From: Nitrospira_D sp019636945
Lineage (GTDB): Bacteria; Nitrospirota; Nitrospiria; Nitrospirales; Nitrospiraceae
Direction: 5' to 3'
Assembly (NCBI RefSeq): GCF_047338595.1
Contig: NZ_JBLFBO010000012.1
Span: 1-64,000 of the forward strand
Length of the DNA: 64,000 nucleotides
The position numbers and the translations under genes are program-made. Positions 61,903-64,000 of the stretch are shown here, in pieces (position 1 is the first letter of the stretch; each line of letters begins with the position of its first letter). The notes under the pieces were generated by a model. That model worked only from the letters and a program-made list of their open reading frames with translations, was not told the DNA's origin and made no database searches.

Positions 61903-63966
61903 CTACAGCGTTTCGGACGAATTGATTAAATTCTTGAATCCCTCTTCGTCCAGGATCTGGACGGCCAATTTGCGGGCCTGTTCAAGTTTGGAGCCCGCGT
62001 CGGAGCCAGCCACAACATAGGTTGTTTTCTTGCTGACGCTGGATGAGACCAGTGCACCCAGTCGTTCAACCAACGCCCTGGCCTCATCTCTTGAGAAACT
62101 CGACAGCCCTCCCGTGAAGACGAAGCTTTTCCCTGAAAAGGGGAGCGGGGTGTGGCTCTGCGGAAGACGTGGTTCTATGATAGAGACGCCCAATTCCTGC
62201 AGTTGAGCGATGACCCGACGGTTGGACTGTTCCTGAAAGTAGGATACCAGGCTTTCTGAAATTTCAGGCCCGACCTCTCGGATGGTCTGAAACCGATTCC
62301 GGTCCGCTGCCATGACAGCCTCAAGCGAACCGAACTCACGGGCGAGCACCTTGGCGATATGCTGACCGATCTGGCGGATTCCCAACCCCAGCAAGAAGCG
62401 CTCAAGCGGCACAGTCTTACTATTGGCAATGGATTCAAGGAGAAGCGTCGACGATCGTTCGGCGAAGCCTTCAAGCGTCAGGAGTTGCTGCTGATTGAGC
62501 CGGTAGAGATCAGACAGGTCCTTCACGAGTCCGTGATCGACGAGTTGCGCGATGGTCTTCTTGCCGAGGCCATCGATGTTAAGGGCTGTTTTTGATGCGA
62601 AATGTTCAATGGCACCTTTGAGCTGTGCGGGGCAGGCGGCTTGCCCCGTGCAGTAGTAATATGCCCCTTCTCTCGCCACAGCTGAACCGCATATCGGGCA
62701 GTGTTGCGGCATCAGAAAGGGTTCTGGTCTGACTTGACCGGAGATAGGGATTCGTTCGGCGATTGCTGGGATGACGTCTCCAGCACGCTCAACCCGCACC
62801 GTATCACCGACCCGGATATCTTTTCGGGCCACCTCATCGGCGTTGTGCAGAGTTGCGCGACTGATGGTCACCCCCCCTACCTCCACGGGTATCAAGAGGG
62901 CGAGAGGGGTCAATGTTCCAGTGCGTCCGACGGAGATGGCGATATCCTGGATCTCCGTGATTTCTTTTCGCGGAGGAAACTTGAACGCAACGGCCCATCG
63001 AGGGCTTCTGGATTTCATGCCCAGCCGGTTCTGCCAGTCCACACGGTTGACCTTCACCACGACCCCATCGATCTCGTAGGGGAGATGGTCGCGTTGCTCC
63101 TGAGTTTCCCGGTGAAAGGCCAAGACCTGGTCGATTGTTTCGCACCGTCGGCGTAGAGAGGGGACGGGGAGTCCCCACTCGGCTAACCGTTCCAGTTCGT
63201 CCCAATGTGTTGGAGGATGAGCGCCGGTCATTGCCATCACCTCATAACAGGTCACAACCAAGGGCCGAGAGGCCGTCATGTGCGAATCGAGCTGGCGGAG
63301 GGAACCGGCCGCGGCGTTCCGTGGGTTGGCAAAGGCGTCGTCTCCCTGTTCCGTCATGCGGCGGTTGAGCGCGTGGAAGTCGGAGAGGCGCATGTACACT
63401 TCGCCTCGCATGACGAGATGATCCGGGTAGCTGTCGGTCTGCAGCTGTAGCGGCAGGGCCCGAATTGTGCGGAGGTTAATCGTGACATCCTCGCCAGTCG
63501 TACCGTCACCACGAGTCGCCCCACGAACAAAGATGCCGTGGTCATAGACGAGTTCGACTGAGAGTCCGTCGAATTTCGGCTCGACGGTGTATTCGATCTG
63601 CTCGGTTTCAAGCTCTCGTTTCATCCGCTGGTCGAAGGACAAGACCTCCGCAGAATCCATCAAGGAGTCGAGACTCAACATGGGCCGTTCATGTGGGACC
63701 TTCCCAAGTTCATCCAAGGGAGCGGCCCCAACACGCTGGGTTGGAGAATCGGGAGTGATCAGGTCCGGATATTTCAGCTCGAGATCGAGCAGTTCGCGAA
63801 ACAGGCGATCATATTCCCCATCGGAAATCTCGGGGCAGTCTTTCACATAGTACAGATAGTCGTGATGTCGGATTTGGTTCTTGAGTGCGGCCAGCCGATC
63901 TACATCAGCCTGACGATTCGGAGAACAGGGAGGTATGTCGTGAAAGAGAGAATCCTGTTGCATCAT
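61903..63966 (-). CDS. ligA: NAD-dependent DNA ligase LigA
   Basis: The 687-residue enzyme seals nicks in replication and repair. The NAD-binding Ia domain is at about 25-95 (HDYLYYVKDCPEISDGEYDRLFREL). The adenylation Lys lies in YTVEPKFDGLSVELVYDHG near residue 128. LVMRGEVYMRLSDF and the OB domain follow. The four-Cys zinc finger is CPICGSAVAREGAYYYCTGQ plus AACPAQ (about 422-448). Four helix-hairpin-helix motifs (DGLGKKTIAQLVDHG, RQIGQHIAKVL) and a C-terminal BRCT domain (about 605-687, GKSFVFTGGLSSFSRDEARALVERLG) complete it. Length is standard. The first two codons are both ATG. Confidence 0.97.
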   Translation of the reverse strand: MMQQDSLFHDIPPCSPNRQADVDRLAALKNQIRHHDYLYYVKDCPEISDGEYDRLFRELLDLELKYPDLITPDSPTQRVGAAPLDELGKVPHERPMLSLDSLMDSAEVLSFDQRMKRELETEQIEYTVEPKFDGLSVELVYDHGIFVRGATRGDGTTGEDVTINLRTIRALPLQLQTDSYPDHLVMRGEVYMRLSDFHALNRRMTEQGDDAFANPRNAAAGSLRQLDSHMTASRPLVVTCYEVMAMTGAHPPTHWDELERLAEWGLPVPSLRRRCETIDQVLAFHRETQEQRDHLPYEIDGVVVKVNRVDWQNRLGMKSRSPRWAVAFKFPPRKEITEIQDIAISVGRTGTLTPLALLIPVEVGGVTISRATLHNADEVARKDIRVGDTVRVERAGDVIPAIAERIPISGQVRPEPFLMPQHCPICGSAVAREGAYYYCTGQAACPAQLKGAIEHFASKTALNIDGLGKKTIAQLVDHGLVKDLSDLYRLNQQQLLTLEGFAERSSTLLLESIANSKTVPLERFLLGLGIRQIGQHIAKVLAREFGSLEAVMAADRNRFQTIREVGPEISESLVSYFQEQSNRRVIAQLQELGVSIIEPRLPQSHTPLPFSGKSFVFTGGLSSFSRDEARALVERLGALVSSSVSKKTTYVVAGSDAGSKLEQARKLAVQILDEEGFKNLINSSETL

Positions 63967-64000
63967 TGTGCTCAGCGCTCCGAGGCCGTTGGGATCGAGG

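Overview
This window looks like a chromosomal segment of a free-living, Gram-negative-type bacterium, most plausibly Nitrospira or a close relative (phylum Nitrospirota). That placement is inferred from gene content: a secretin, several lipoproteins, a B12-dependent ribonucleotide reductase, SBBP beta-propeller proteins, a tandem HEAT-repeat cluster and a trehalose cassette. No rRNA or tRNA gene is visible, so it cannot be confirmed here.

Layout. (1) 1-6.85 kb: an rhs accessory locus. An rhs gene entering from the left edge ends in a Cys-rich tip followed by a small membrane protein. It is followed by two orphan rhs tip cassettes, each with its own C-terminus and a different small downstream gene (one a free-standing Clp-N-like domain), and by a cut-off fourth rhs fragment. 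A 205-bp MITE-like element and a 110-bp exact direct repeat lie inside the array. (2) 6.8-8.2 kb: a DDE transposase gene and inverted-repeat debris. (3) 8.25-16.5 kb: a collinear operon for a type II secretion/type IV pilus-like machine: lipoprotein secretin with TPR and cohesin-like domains, pseudopilin, LysM lipoprotein, GspE/PilB-type ATPase, and PilM/N/O/P-like proteins. No GspF/PilC platform protein or prepilin peptidase is present. (4) 16.6-17.2 kb: a HigBA-type toxin-antitoxin pair whose promoter predicts a leaderless transcript. (5) 17.2-21.3 kb: degenerate ~90-bp repeats, a large SBBP-repeat surface/secreted protein gene broken at poly-C tracts, and a GIY-YIG nuclease remnant. (6) 21.3-26.3 kb: trehalose metabolism: a GH15 hydrolase divergent from a membrane-anchored trehalose-6-phosphate synthase and a trehalose-6-phosphate phosphatase. 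(7) 26.3-29.4 kb: a spermidine-synthase-like membrane protein and UDP-glucose dehydrogenase.

(8) 29.5-36.2 kb: a leftward cluster of five HEAT-repeat proteins preceded by an exported small protein and an exported phosphodiesterase-like protein. (9) 36.4-39.2 kb: two exported FlgT-N/LPP20-like proteins and an orphan hydrolase-like protein. (10) 39.2-48.7 kb: Lon protease, a NUDIX hydrolase, a coding-poor stretch, two PilZ proteins, and a repair operon with a MutY lacking its C-terminal domain, a separate MutT-like NUDIX protein and a DnaQ-fold exonuclease. A coiled-coil lipoprotein and a 45-residue membrane peptide follow. (11) 49.1-55.2 kb: the MiaB/MtaB tRNA methylthiotransferase pair, an AmpG-like permease and small membrane or exported proteins. 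(12) 55.3-64 kb: class II ribonucleotide reductase NrdJ behind a promoter carrying two NrdR-box-like sites 32 bp apart, then an ACT-domain protein, RlpA, a CorC/HlyC-family protein and NAD-dependent DNA ligase.

From about 21 kb rightward the window is mostly ordinary core genome. The accessory and most unusual part is 1-21 kb, plus the HEAT-repeat cluster. Gene starts were adjusted where a Shine-Dalgarno site or signal peptide decided them. All functional statements rest on motif recognition by eye, without database searches.
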